DNA of 64,000 nt from Ariolimax columbianus (GCA_036924085.1 JAVGWX010000003.1:127764974-127828973), one strand, 5' to 3'. Positions 12,042 to 24,062 are shown, counted from the first letter of the stretch. Numbers and translations are program-made. Notes: generated by a model not told the origin, from the letters alone.

Positions 12042-12400
12042 TTCTTCTTCTTCTTCGTTCGTTCTCAATCTCCCACTACCAAACCCAGAAAGGGCTTAAG
12101 TAGCAGAATGTAGTCCATATAACAGAATGCGTTGTGTCGTAGTTTACAGCTTGGCTGCGATATTTGCACTTTTCGGTCCAATACGTCCGACTTCAGCAAA
12201 CATTTTTTGAGTACCGGGTTAGTATTCCCTCTTCGATCCTTTGTCCTTACCCAGTCTGCCCTGCTGCAGTCTGTTATCCAGGATCACCGCGTGGAGGTGT
12301 AGAAGGGTCTTGGCAGCTTTGGTTCGCTGGCCCTGACGCTAGAAGTCAGCTATGGGTCGCTGACCACTGCAGCTCATGCGCTGCTCAGCATCTTGATCCC
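12042..12400 (-). mobile_element. SINE nested in the LINE 5' part
   Basis: Bounded by an exact 11-bp direct repeat, it ends on the minus strand in (AAG)n (ttcttcttcttcttcg at 12042). The body contains gctgaagtcggacgtattgg, tgcaaatatcgcagcc, gtaaactacgacacaa and gattgagaacgaacgaagaag. The same body blocks occur in the SINEs at 42532-42785 and 53863-53968 and, for the tail, at 54305-54368. A tRNA-like head is not clear in this copy. Confidence 0.8.
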
Positions 12401-12411
12401 GTTCTCCTTAC
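12401..12411. repeat. SINE target-site duplication, right copy
   Basis: GTTCTCCTTAC, matching 12031-12041. Confidence 0.75.
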
Positions 12412-12480
12412 GATTGACCTTGATTGTCATGCTGCGGTAAATGCAGGTTCTCCATTCCTATTTCTGTTCAGCATGGTGCT

Positions 12481-12750
12481 GGTTTCTTCCTAACCACAGA
12501 GGGTGCTCGTTTCTTCCTAACCACAGAGGGTGCTGGTTTCTTCCTAACCGCAGAGGGTGCTGGTTTATTCCTAACCGCAGAGGGTGCTGGTTTCTTCCTA
12601 ACCGCAGAGAGTGCTGGTTTCTACCTAACCACAGAGGGTGCTGGTTTCTTCCTAACCACAGAGGGTGCTGGTTTCTTCCTAACCACAGAGGGTGCTGGTT
12701 TCTTCCTAACCGCAGAGGGTGCTGGTTTCTTCCTAACCTCAGAGGGTGCA
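12481..12750. repeat. 27-bp minisatellite, ggtttcttcctaaccacagagggtgct
   Basis: Ten copies, in the 5' region of the LINE. The unit is a multiple of three and free of stops, giving open frames on both strands (repeating nonapeptide GFFLTTEGA on the plus strand). Not a gene. Confidence 0.96.
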
Positions 12751-12910
12751 TGAGTATTGTTCAATAGGAGACCCATTTATACAGATGAGTTACTGGCCAG
12801 GGTTTAAGAATAAAACCCTCATTATATAGTACCTCATCTACTAAGTTATACTGTAGCATAGTGTTAGTTCTGATAGGTCATGGGAAAGGCCATCAGAGCT
12901 GACTCACGCG

Positions 12911-12924
12911 GCTGAGTGCGTAAT
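12911..12924. repeat. Target-site duplication of the 8.4-12.9 kb LINE, right copy
   Basis: GCTGAGTGCGTAAT, identical to 8423-8436. Confidence 0.7.
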
Positions 12925-13606
12925 AGCAGTTTGGGTTTGCAAGAAAGCTCTAGAAACAAAATCCAATAAAGGACACATGAATAAAAGAAAAGATCATATA
13001 TTTTACCTTAAATACGTAGAAGGCGCCTCAGTGCAGGACAACAACAGACTATGACGTTTCAAGTATCACACAATTGTTGCCTCTATTATATGGCACAGTG
13101 AATTGTGTTCTGTAGACTTGAAACCTTCTTGGCCAGGTAGAGCTTTCGTTTTATATTGCATTCCTTTGTTCACCTGCCTCCAGTATTTCATTTACCAACC
13201 TTTTATAAAGGCGATAACGTTTTGAAGGGCACTGTTTTTATAGCCATCAACCATTCTACGTTCACCTGTGGCTCACATTTCCTCTTACTAAGGATGCAAA
13301 CAATTGGGCCACTGAGAAGAGTATGAAAATAATAAACATTGCCCGAGGACGTATGTGCATGAAACTGGTAATCTCACAATGTAATCAAAGTGTTACTGTA
13401 GCTACCACACCCTAGACACACAAGAGGATAACTGTTGTGATGAAATAATAGGAATACAAATATAACACCTGAGAAGGACACTTTGCATTCCCACACATCT
13501 GCTACTGTATCTTCTTCTATTCAAGCTTCAGTTATTACTAATACTGTCACTACCGCTTTTAGCAATGTTATCAATGCCGTTATTACTAATATTATTCACT
13601 ATTGCT
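12925..13606. other. No gene recognised
   Basis: AT-rich DNA with no visible coding or RNA feature. Confidence 0.5.
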
Positions 13607-13798
13607 GTTACTAATGTTATCACTACTGCTGTTACTAATGTTATCACTACTGCTGTTACTAATGTTATCACTACTGCTGTTACTAATGTTATCACTACTG
13701 CTGTTACTAATGTTATCACTACTGCTGTTAATAATGTTATCACTACTGCTGTTACTAATGTTATCAGTACTGTTGTAACTAATGTTATCCTATTGTTA
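13607..13798. repeat. 24-bp minisatellite, gttactaatgttatcactactgct
   Basis: Eight copies, itself built from act/gtt triplets. It leaves open frames on both strands (ITTAVTNV repeat on plus), which are not genes. Confidence 0.95.
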
Positions 13799-13799
13799 T

Positions 13800-14279
13800 T
13801 ATTATGGTTATTACAATAAACAATACAATTACTAAAACAGCTTATCAATAGGTAGCACATCAGAATAATGAAACAGGATACACTATGGTCCACAACCTTC
13901 CTTAATGCGTCCGCCGAATCTTTTTTGTGTGCCCGAACTGTCCAATCACGACTGCTTAGTTTTTTTAGTTTTTATGAAATGACACATCAGTTATATTAAG
14001 TTACAATGTCTCCAAAACAAAGAACAATTTCAAGTTACCTATTAACATCTTGTTAATTGGTATGGAGAAGGAATATCATCCTTCTCTTCTAATGATGAGG
14101 TTCAGGACAATGAAATGCAGTGTCAAAGGTCACATTGTCTTAACCTTTAATAAACATCTTAGCGTCTGACTCATATTTGCCCGTGTCTAATTGAGTGTTT
14201 ACATGACTTTGCTTATTTACATACAAAGATATATCATTTGCTTTCCCAGAGCGCGTTCCGTGGTCCTTTACTAGGCAAT
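13800..14279. other. No gene recognised
   Basis: AT-rich DNA without recognisable features. Confidence 0.5.
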
Positions 14280-14485
14280 ACAGGATAGGACCACTGCCCT
14301 TCTATGCGTACAAGATAACTAAAGAGACTTTTACGTGGGGCTAGCGTCTTCATAAGCTACTGAAGCCACAACAGCAAAAGCGGAATGCTTTGAGGGACAG
14401 GTTTCCTGAATGGAGGTCAACTATAGTAGTGACCCTAAACTCCAGCGGGATAGAAAAAGGGAGAAAAAGAAGAAGATCGGTTGAG
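14280..14485 (+). mobile_element. Dispersed repeat family D, copy 1 (possible LINE 3' end)
   Basis: Shares blocks with 40360-40545 in the same orientation: ggctagc..cttcat, ccacaacagcaaaagc, gaggtcaactatagtagtgaccct, then a purine-rich gaaagaagaagat-like tail. Copies in the opposite orientation occur at 31430-31570 and 32185-32360. The order of blocks plus A/G-rich end suggests the 3' end of a LINE. Classification is unknown. Confidence 0.55.
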
Positions 14486-14510
14486 GTTACAAGTGTTTTA
14501 TAATCAAACT

Positions 14511-14611
14511 TGTGTGTGTGTGTGTGTGCGCGTGTGTTTGTGTGCTTGTATTTATGCATGTGTGTGTATTTGTGAGTGTGTCTGTATGTCTGTGCATATA
14601 TATATATATTC
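14511..14611. repeat. (TG)n compound microsatellite and (TA)n
   Basis: tgtgtgtgtgtgtgtgcgcgtgtg followed by interrupted TG/TATG tracts and (TA)n at 14597-14610. Confidence 0.9.
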
Positions 14612-15118
14612 TGCTCGTCTGTGGCGAGTACAACATTTTTGCTTGACGAGAAAATAAAATCTGTTTATAACCGTTAATTACGTGTTTAATCATTACTACA
14701 TAACGACTCTCACACTTATTAATGATATTATGGTTTGAATAGATTGTACATAAGCTAGTTTAATAATCTAAACGGACCTCCACTGCCACAATTTAAACTT
14801 ACTAAAGTCACCGATAAATTGTACTACAGTGCTAAAACTACAAAGAATGTTCAAGGACACACACCCCATTCCCTTGAAGGTAGTGTTTTGCTTTCGTAAG
14901 AAGAAATAATACTGTGTAAGTAATACTATATATTTTGGTATGGTACGCATTGTTGTGTAGAAATAAAGGTGAATTAGTGCCTAGTGTAAATTGCATGACT
15001 GTAGTTCGATCATGCTGACTGGGGACATTTTTGACTGACTGGTGAGCCACCCTAAAATTTGTCAAGCCTGTATATATATATATATATCTTAAAATCTCTA
15101 AAATCTCAAAATCCTGGC
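14612..15118. other. No gene recognised; short (TA)n
   Basis: AT-rich sequence with gcctg(TA)n near 15064-15087. Confidence 0.5.
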
Positions 15119-15450
15119 ATTCAATCAGGCACCTGTGTCTGATGCCAGGTGGCCAAATGTTGAGTAAACTCATTCCGCTATTTTGCCTTGGTGTACCATG
15201 TTGGGCACAGGGCCTCCATTATGCCGTCTCTCCACATCAACCCCGGTCGCCTACGAGGGCGGCTAAAGTTGCATACCCACCACGATGTCACTCTACGTGT
15301 CCATCTGTTATCCAGCATGCGCACCAGATGGCCGGCCTATTTGTATTTTCGTAACAACGCCACATCTATGATGCCAGAAAGGAAGTTCCACGTCTGATCT
15401 CTGTGTTGCGGATTTGGTTTCGAATGGAAATCTTCAACGTTTTTCGCTCC
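15119..15450 (-). mobile_element. LINE C-terminal fragment, antisense
   Basis: The minus strand encodes AGHLVRMLDNRWT followed by a Trp/Arg-rich box (SRPRRRPGLMWRDGIM, then ALCPTW), the order found at the C-terminus of many non-LTR RT proteins. It is too short and frame-broken to place in a clade. Confidence 0.55.
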
Positions 15451-16780
15451 ATCGCGCTTTGGGCAACGCGTAGTCTATCTGCATTAGCTTTCCGTTAATA
15501 TAATGTACACTATTAATTATGTCTCACTGCAAATTCATCTTCAAAGAGTAAACGGCGCCCGTTAAATACTATTTTGCTTAATGCTTTAAGGTACACAAAG
15601 ATTAAATATCACTGTTTGAAACGGATGGGAACAGATTAAGTGGACTCCAAAGTCACTCTCCTAGACGTGAGATTGAACCCCCAGTCTTCTGGTTGTCAGA
15701 CCAATATCTTGTACATTCATCTATCTTGCGGCTATGAACAAACGAGATTTTTAGATACACTACTACACTGTCCAAACATCCATTACGATTGCTCCATTAA
15801 AAAACTACTTCTTCCTTACAATTACTAAATTAGAATCTTCTTCTTCTGCTTCTTCTTTTTCTTCTTCTGCGTTTCTGGACAAGACACGTTTTTTGTAAGA
15901 AAAGGTAAATTTAGTTCCATAGAAGACACTGCGTGGGGGATGAAGTGCTAGAGACTTCAGTGTACAAAGTCCCAGCTTTTTATTTGTTTCCAAATTATAT
16001 TCCTCTTTGATTTTCCTTCCTTAACTGTAAAATTAGTTGATGATTTACCGAGGCGTAACCTGAAGCATATAGCTTTAAAGCGGCTCACCCGATACCTTTA
16101 CTATGAGAAGCGAAGGCTCTCGTGCACCTTTTGGCGTCATGTTTATGTTTACATCGTATACGTTTCAATTCTGAAACTGCGCAAAAAAAAAACCAAAAAA
16201 AAACCAAAAACAAAACCAAAATAAAACCAGACAGATCCTGCTTAATGGTAAAATGAGAAACTGAGACCAAGCGCTAACCGTCAAGCAACTCGTCTGGCGT
16301 CAAGGACAGTCTGAATGGTAGTATAAACTGTTTGAAAGAAAACAAGTTCACTCAATACAAATCTAATAAAGTGTACAGGGTAATAGGCCATTAACTGTTT
16401 TGAAATTTCGTTTTTATGTGTAGGAAGACAAATATGGCTCTATACTCACTACTGTGGGAACGGATGGTGTTTCGGCTTTATTATGTCAGGTTTCCAGTGT
16501 TATGTGGAGGAATGATCGGTCGCTTCCTTGCTGTCGCTAACTCCGAACAGTTCTACGCGTTATAACATCTGGGTTAGCCGGAGTGTTTTGGAACCAAGTA
16601 TCAAACAGTCAACATGATTTGAAAGACAAACGTTTTAACCAGTCTTACGTGCATTATAAAACAGCATTAGAAAATATCTGTCAACTAAACCAGAAGACAA
16701 CCTGAAGTTTGGTATTCTACTAAATGTTTTGCTGACATAGTTGTGCCACTCTCACAACAAGACTTGAAATACATAGTCAA
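15451..16780. other. No gene recognised; A-rich tract
   Basis: No coding family seen. A caaaaa-rich tract lies at about 16183-16228 and a ttcttcttctgcttcttc tract at 15838-15868. Confidence 0.5.
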
Positions 16781-16788
16781 AGATTATG

Positions 16789-19700
16789 TTTTTCTTCTTC
16801 TTCTTCGTACGCTGTCAGATGTCAACTTGTATTTGTTCGAAGAAAGCAGCTGTCAACCTCAGGCTGTCGACACTGCCATACAGCTTGTCCAGTGTTGCCA
16901 CTGTTGATGGCCACATGTGCTTTTTCTGGTTCCCTTATGTCGGGCAATTTTGCAGCAGATGTTCGGTGGTCATTGTCCCTGTACCACAGGTGCATTCGTC
17001 AGTCCCACCTATCTTCAGTTTATTAAATAGATGGTACCTCAGTCAGTTGTGGTATGTGCGGAGTCTGAAGACCACGACCTGCTCTCTTCTGTTCAACTAG
17101 TAGTAGGCATCATTTTTTGTGTAGCCAGTATGTTCTGTTTCCCATTTGGCCATGTATGTGGCCCTAATAAACCTTTTGGACTCTTCTTCGTAGGTCACAC
17201 TAGAATCTGGTTGTGGTAGTCTTGCACCTTGTTTTGCCAGTCTGTCTGCCTCCTCGTTGCCTTGGATGTTACAGTGGGATGGAACCCAATGTACCACTAC
17301 TATTTTTGGTGCTAACTGCTGGCATAGTTGACAGAGTACTGCTCTTAAATCAGTAAGTTCAGTATTTTTCTGGCTTTTTAGTGCTGTGACTACGGCCAGA
17401 GCATCTGTAAACAGGACTATCTGGCTTTCATTTCTTTTGCCTGTCAACATTGCTTCACAATGCAGTCTTCAGTGCCTCTGCCTCCGCTCTGAAATTGCTT
17501 GAATATTTTCCAATTGCCACTGATAGTGTTGTTTGTCTACCATTTGTTAGGCTCAGGAATACCCATGCCCCTCCATTCTGTGTTGTGTTTGTTACAGAAC
17601 CGTCAGTGTATGCATGGGTCCAGTCCATGCTTGGGTAGTTTTTCGCTATGTACCTCAGGGTTATGTCTCTTCTTTCATTTTCAGTCTGGCTGTTTTTGTT
17701 TCCAATACCTGGTATATTTTCTACCACCTCTCGAATGATGTGCTGCTTCCAGCTGGGTTTGCGTACAGTAGGGATGGGCTTTGGTGTTGTCATGGTGTTC
17801 ATAGGGTATTCGCTCATCTTTGCTTTGGCTATTTCTGTAAAGTTTCTCCGCTTTAGTTTCCCTTTTCCAAATCTATTTTGGATGATCTGTCAGTCTTCTG
17901 AGTTTCTCTACTTGCTGCTGGGCTCTGCTGTCTCTTCTATCGGTCATGGATTGCAGATTTGTAATATTTTCAAGTTCTACAATTGGCGTTGACTTCATGC
18001 CTCCTGTTATAACTCTCATGGCTCGGTTTTGAAGTTTGCTAATTTTATCAAAGTTCGCCTTCGCTGCTGTTGCCCATGCCGCAATGCCATACACGAGAAC
18101 TGGTCTCACTCTTCCAGTGTAGTGTACAGTTTCTTGAGTATTCTTTCGTATGCTCCCCAGTTTCTGCCGGCAAGTTTCCTCATGATTGCCATTCTTTGTC
18201 TTGCTCTCATTCGGTTTCTCTCGATCTGACTTTTCCATGTCATGCGCCGATCAAATCTGACGCCCAAGTAGTTTGGGTTGTACTTTATCCTCAGATATTT
18301 GCCATTAAGACTTATTTTGGTGTTCTGTGGTTTGTTTGAAAGGGAGAATATCGTACATGTTGATTTTTCTTCATTTATTTGGACAAGCCATGATTTCGCC
18401 CACTCCTCCAGCGATGTTAGGGCCTGCTGCATCCGATTGTTTGCTACGGTGAGATTTTCTTCAGAGGTCCACATGGGCAGATCGTCTGCAAACATGGAGC
18501 TGTGGACTCTTCTTGATATATTCTCTATGATGTTGTTTATATACATCAGAAAAAGTGTGAGTGACAGTACTCCCCCTTAGGATACTCCTTGCTCCAGTGC
18601 CACCTTTTTGCTCATCTGCCCCTGTACTTTGACTCTGGCTGTTCTGTTTTCTAGGTAGTAGCTGATCCATCTGTACATTTTTCCAGATACTTCACTTCTT
18701 CGTAGCTTGATTTTAAGTCCCTCTTTCCACACCTTGTCAAATGCCTTCTCTAGATCCACCCAAACCGCTACTGTATACTTTTTCTTTTGGTAAGCATCCT
18801 CTATTTCCTGCGCTATGAGAGTGATCTGGTTCTCAGTGGATCTGTATTGTCTAAATCCTGCCTGCTGTGGAATTAGTATGTGTTTTGCTTCCAGGTGCCA
18901 TATCAGTCTGGTGTTTATCATACGGTTCATCAGTCTACCTACACAGCTCAGTAGACTGATAGGCCTGTATCCATTTGGATCTGTTCTATCTTTTTCTTTC
19001 TTTGGTACTGGTATAAGTACAGCATCTTTCCACGCCTGCGGTACAATTCCCCCTTTCCAGCTTTTGTTCAGGACTGACAGTAACTTCCTCTTTGCTGTTT
19101 GGCCCAACCCCATCAGCATTTCATTTGTTACCCCATCTTTTCCGGGGGATTTCTTTTTCTTTAAAGTTCTCATGGCCTCATTCATGGTTAGTTTTGCCAT
19201 CATGTGCTCCTCTAGTGCAATCTTGATGTTGTCGTGGCTCTTTTGTTCTTCATTTATATATGTATGCCTGTCTGTAGGGACATCAATGTGGTTTGCTCTG
19301 GCATAATGTTCTATAAAAGCGTTTGCTGCTTTTTTTCCAGTAAGCATGTAATCACACTGCTTGATGGTAATTTGTTTATTTGATGGTATTTCGTCATTCA
19401 TGGCTCTGACTAATTTCCATAGTTTGTTCCCTTCTTTATCTAGATTCAGGCTTTTTGTTTTTTCCAACTGTCTCTTGTTATTTGGTTCAGTGTTCTTTTG
19501 TATTTCACAGTGATGGCCTTGAGGGAGATATTTACTTCAATAGATTGCTCTCTCTCTCTCTCTCTGCCGTGTTCCTAGCTTTTGAGACTTCATCCTCAGC
19601 TTTCTGCAGTTCATGATTCTAATATGGCTAATAGTTTTTCCTTGCCCCTCTTGGGATGGTCTCGGTGGCTGCTTGCAGTATTGCTTTGCTTAGGCTTTCC

Positions 19701-19826
19701 ACCATAGGTTTCTTATTTTTATTTCGTGTGTTGATAGTTTCAAACAGTCCATCTGTCAGCATATCCCTCCTTAGTCATGTAGGTCAAATATATACCTGGT
19801 CATAGAAGAGAGAGCGCGAGCTAGGG
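16789..19826 (-). mobile_element. RNase H-bearing LINE, 5'-truncated, best-preserved copy
   Basis: Minus strand: endonuclease tail (DGLFETINTRNKNKKPMVES near 19730), then RT with SPGKDGVTNEML, GYRPISLLSCVGRL, motif A WVDLEKAFDKVWKEG, motif C MFADDLPMW with both Asp present, and thumb GGMKSTPIVELE; then RNase H with AYTDGSVTNTTQ, FRAEAEALKTAL, VLFTDALAVVTALKS and VPSHCNIQGNEEADRLAKQG; then a zinc knuckle CTCG...TEHLLQNCP. It ends in (GAA)n, seen as (TTC)5 at 16792-16806. It is broken by one stop after motif B and a few frameshifts. Likely I/Nimb-like. Confidence 0.9.
19545..19566. repeat. (TC)n microsatellite inside the LINE
   Basis: tctctctctctctctctctg lies in the endonuclease-RT linker of the 16.8-19.8 kb LINE. 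Confidence 0.85.
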
Positions 19827-19837
19827 CAGAGATTATG
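19827..19837. repeat. Possible target-site duplication of the 16.8-19.8 kb LINE
   Basis: cagagattatg here against caaagattatg at 16778-16788, next to the (TTC)n tail: ten of eleven bases equal. Weak because of the mismatch and short length. Confidence 0.35.
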
Positions 19838-19919
19838 CTCAGTAAATCACAATGTCACTTACGGACAGGAGGAGGTTGCATGGACAAGATATTTGCACTA
19901 AAAGACAGCTAAGTTAAAA

Positions 19920-20965
19920 ATGAAGAGTATATTAAAGAACTTCATTGATCAAGAGAAAGCCTTTGATAGGGTCAACAGAAGTAAACTATGGAGTGTTTTG
20001 GAGGAATGCGTGGTTATGTGGTGGGGGTGGGGAAGAAGGGGGATGTGGTAGCTAATGGACAATATACAAGCCGTGTACACCAACAGGGAGGGGGCGGTTA
20101 AAACAAGTGTAAGACATACAGACTGGTTCCCAGTGAGGTATGAGTTCCCCAAGGATGTGTGCTATCCCATTTTTATTCATCATCTACACCGACATAAACT
20201 ATCGAATAGTCAATCACCGTTAGGAATCGCATAACGAATTGATTTTCACAGACCACCAGAACCTCTTCCACAATAGCAAAGAGGATTAACCACACTTCAC
20301 GTCTCGAATCAGCATGTCTAGCGTATGACATGGCGATCAACAACAGCAAGACATACTCTAAAACATTCAACCCTCAACCGACACAGAGCAGTTTCCACGG
20401 CGGCAGTTTACGTACCTGGATAGTGTCTTCACTGACCACGGCATGCTGGACAGAGATATAAAATAGAATTGAAAAGGCGTACATGGTGTACTACCAGTTG
20501 GGATCGATGCTGAAACCTACAGGTGTCACTGCGACCACTAAATAGACGCTGATAAACACACTGATCTTCTCTATGTTATGTCCACAGCGTCAAACTTGGG
20601 CCCTCTTTGTCAGAAATGTAAGATTGATACATGTGAGATGCGCTTTGTACGAAGTGCAGCAGGAAAGACAATTAGCGACAAAATTCGCCACAGCACGCTG
20701 AGGAAAATGGTTTGATACTGCATCAGTTAATTGCTATAATGAAGCACAGAAAATGACATGGTTTTGACATCTCAAAAGGATGCAGTATGATCAGCTTGTA
20801 TCGAGATCAAACTGCATGGATGTTTCGGGGACACGAGCCAGAGGTCGACCTAGGCGGCGGTGGATGGAGGGGATCAAAGAAACACTCCCAAAGCTCAACA
20901 TGTCAGCAGCACAAGTCTCCCACCCAACACAAACCTGAAGTCTATGGATACAGGCTCCCTTCGAC
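19920..20965 (+). mobile_element. LINE RT and C-terminus, degenerate
   Basis: The plus strand encodes motif A FIDQEKAFDRVNRSKLW, then LMDNIQAVYTNREGAVKTSV, a decayed motif B (FPKDVCYPIFI), no visible motif C, then YLDSVFTDHGMLDRDIK and the C-terminal GRPRRRWMEGIKETLPKLN with MSAAQV. Stops and shifts are frequent. Different family from its neighbours. Confidence 0.85.
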
Positions 20966-20969
20966 GCCG

Positions 20970-22450
20970 CAAGGCAAATGCTTTCTTTTCGCTTATTCTG
21001 TAATGCCTTTCAGCACCATGTTCTAAAGAGATCTCTAGAACGAGCCGTTCTATTTGCCTGATGCACAGTAGCATTTACTGCCTCAAATATTTCTGTGTCA
21101 GCTTTTTCGTTGTCTGTCTTTGGCTTTGAATTCGATGTATCTAAATAGCATTACTTGTTGACGGTGATATGTGGTGGTAGTCTTGTTACGTGGCAAAACC
21201 ATTTTAGTTTATGCCTTTTAATGTAGTCTAATACTGGTGTTGTTCTTAATAGTATCATGATGTCATCGTTTATGATCATATCCCTCCTTGTTACGCCTAA
21301 TATTTTTCGCAGGCGTTTCATTTCTGTTGTTACGATGTAGCTTTTTTATTAGATGTTAGTGTCCAGTTTTGACATTGATAGCATAGTGACAGGACGAAAA
21401 TTGTATAAATCTCTTTTGGTAGTTATTGTCACCTGCTTGCAATTAAGTGTTGGTGTTAATTGTCCAATGATCTGATTTGCCTTATTGCATCTTTGTTGGA
21501 TTTCCGCTGTAATTCTTCTGTCTGCTGATAACGTGTGAAATCTTTCAGCTGTTTGATTTGCTGTTTTTCAATAGCGATATTGATGTCTCCGGCTATTCTA
21601 GATATTTTCATGACCTCAGTTTTTTTTTTACATTGATTTTCGTGCTGTAATCTTTACATGTTTTATTTAGTTTATAAATTTGTTGCTGCAATTATAGTTT
21701 TTAAGTTGCAATGACTACTTGATCGTCAGCAAAAAGAAGTTCATTTAAGAGTTCACAATGTTGTTACCTTCATTTGAGTTGCCTGTTTTACACATTTGGT
21801 CCACATATATAATGAATAACAAAGGGGATAATACACATCTGTGTCGTACTCCTGATTTTATATGCAATTTTGTTGAGAGTCCGGGTTATTACTCGAACAA
21901 GAGCACCGACTATTAATGTGAAGACTTTTACATAGGTTAATTAGGTGATCGGTTACTCTATAGTGTGCAAATATTTCCCATAGATGATGTCTATCTACCC
22001 AGTCAAAAACTCATTCTTTATTTACAAACGCAACATACACTTCTTTATCGTATTCAATTATTTTCTCCATCAGAGTGTAAAAACTGCATCCGTGCAGCTT
22101 CTGTTCTTTCTAAATTCCATCTGAGTATCGTCGAGCTGAGGTTTGATTATGTAATGTCCTCTTTTTTCGAAGATTTTACAAAGTATTTTGCCAGTGTAGA
22201 TCAGGTGTGATATTCCTCTGTATTTTTTGCAGTCTCTTTTATTTTCTTTCTTCTTCCATATAGTAATTATAATTGCATTTCTCTAATCCCCTGGTATATC
22301 CTGTGTGGTCCATACTAGGTTATACAATCTATGTAGCCACAATATCCCTACCTCATTGACTGCTTTAATTAATTCAATAGGAATCTTGTCAGGCCCTGGA
22401 TATTTGTTGGATGGAGCAGCTAGTAAATCGTATCTGATTTCTGAACGGCA
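20970..22450 (-). mobile_element. LINE RT, antisense, degenerate
   Basis: Minus strand: KYPGPDKIPIELIKA, LHRLYNLVWTTQDIPGD, WKKKENKRDCKKYRGIS, TGKILCKIFEKRG, then LLFADDQVVIAT (motif C intact) and KISRIAGDINIAIEKQQIK. This is the order of RT domains 0 to 5 in non-LTR elements. Motif A is not readable. Multiple stops. Confidence 0.85.
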
Positions 22451-23130
22451 AGAGCAACAGGACAAAATAGAAGAAGAAGCCTTAAACATGGTCAAGGTCT
22501 GACACTGATTAAAGTGAGGTGACCATTTGTTAAAGTGTGACATGGATCCCGGGTGGGGATCTAGAACCAAGCGTCCATTGAAAGCAGATTGTAATTATCT
22601 TTATTCCGACTCAAGGTCACTAGAGAAAAGTCTTAATTATTTTTTATAGCGCTGGTGAATCTAGAAACTGGAATCTGGAGTATGCTTTGACAGGGTAAAG
22701 AAAACAGTCGTAAGAGTTGTCCATGCAATCGAAAAATGCCGGATTAAGTAATTAGTTTCCATCCGCAACCAAGAAAGGAGGGTGGAGCTTAGGAAAAATC
22801 AAAAGTGGTGCATCATGGCAGTGTGTGGAGATTCGCAGCAGAGGCAGACCCAAAGTTAGCTCTTGAGTTCGCAGTTTTTACTCTTTGAGTAGGCATATCG
22901 GAAAATGACAGATGACTTCTGAGATACCAGAACATCGGCGAATCAGAGGCCTGCAGCCAATTGCTTCCAGCTAACACTGATCGCCTAATTCTTGTAAGGA
23001 TCTGTTCTACAATCAGTGTGTCTCGAGGTCTGTCGTAGCCCAAGGGTAGCTCAGGTCAGATAAGTGTTGGAAAACACTAGGGATAGACTCACTGAGATCT
23101 GTTGGAGAATAGTGTTGGTAGATCGCTAGG
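22451..23130. other. No gene recognised
   Basis: No clear family. A minus-strand frame at 22813-23043 is compositionally plausible but matches nothing I recognise. Confidence 0.45.
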
Positions 23131-23400
23131 GATCGCTTAGTCATGCTAGAGAAACGTTTTGGTAATACACTAATGATCGCTTAGTCATACTAGAGAAACG
23201 TTTTGGTAATAAACTAGGGATCGCTTAGTCATGCTAGAGAAACGTTTTGGTAATACACTAATGATCGCTTAGTCATGCTAGAGAAACGTTTTGGTAATAC
23301 ACCTATGATCGCTTAGTCATGCTAGAGAAACGTTTTGGTAATACATTAGTGATCGCTTAGTCATACTAGAGAAACGTTTGGTAATAAACTAGGAATCGCT
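23131..23400. repeat. 44-bp tandem array
   Basis: About six copies of gatcgcttagtcatgctaga... (44 bp, ending ggtaatacactaat) with substitutions and one-base indels; the flanks hold more decayed copies. Confidence 0.93.
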
Positions 23401-23972
23401 TGCCTGAGACATGTGAGGGAAACGTGTTTGTAAAAGACAATATATCGTTACCTGAGATCTCAAGCCGGACTCAGGTAGCTTTTGTTTTTTCTCAATGGGA
23501 ACCTGAACGAAGCTACCGGGACATCAGAAATCACAAAAACGTCACAAGAAACAAGAACATAGGTAACAACTAAATTGTGTTGTTAAGGAGAGAAATAATA
23601 TATATAAGACCAAGAGACGCGAACTTGTCGATCGATTCAGCATAGGAGTCAACTTACTATTGCATAAAATCTCTAAGCTGTTAGTTCAGCGATTGATAAT
23701 GATAGTATAGTCGTGTATTTATGTAATAATATCAAGTTATTATGAATAAAATGCATTCATTGTCTTATATTCTGAAGTAGTTGTTCGAGTTGAATATAAA
23801 GAAAAGGAAGATAATTTTATGGTAACTATTGAATCTAAAGGAGTTAACCTGCAACGTATTATGTCCCTATTTAAATGTTTAGTTGTCTTTGTAATGAAGA
23901 TAGAGGGTATGTTAAGATGCTTGTTGAATGTTCGCATATATTTACACATCCTTGCTGGTGTCCTCTGCGAAT
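23401..23972. other. No gene recognised
   Basis: AT-rich DNA; nothing coding seen. Confidence 0.5.
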
Positions 23973-24062
23973 ATTGCTATAATTAGTTATAAATTACCTT
24001 ACATTGCTATAATTTGTTATACACTACCTTACATTGCTATAATTTGTTATCAATTACCTTAA
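23973..24062. repeat. 30-bp tandem triplication
   Basis: Three copies of attgctataatttgttatca...ttaccttac. Confidence 0.9.

Larger units (their letters stand above)
8437..12910 (-). mobile_element. Probably full-length RNase H-bearing LINE (I/Nimb-like), defective
   Basis: Minus strand, in order: endonuclease with HVALMQDTLHK and GDFKGHSPRWGYTDH (about 11600-11200); linker; RT with fingers motif SYRPIQLTSCLGKL, motif A FFDLQQACDRVWRKG and motif C MYADDLAVMA (10840-9890); RNase H with YADGSAFKA, YEAEITALKVAL and TDSLSALQTL (9060-8800); 3' end GQRAGAHRPLNQ and a (AACC)4 tail, seen as (GGTT)4 at 8437-8452. A 14-bp direct repeat flanks 8437-12910, so the insertion seems complete at 4474 bp. Frames are broken many times. 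Clade assignment from RNase H plus endonuclease is inference. Confidence 0.85.

Noticed and set aside
12424..12767. Three long overlapping frames on both strands with nonapeptide repeats
   Set aside because: Artefact of a 27-bp stop-free minisatellite within a LINE.
18815..19306. Plus-strand 163-codon frame rich in Phe/Ser
   Set aside because: Shadow of the RT reading frame on the opposite strand.
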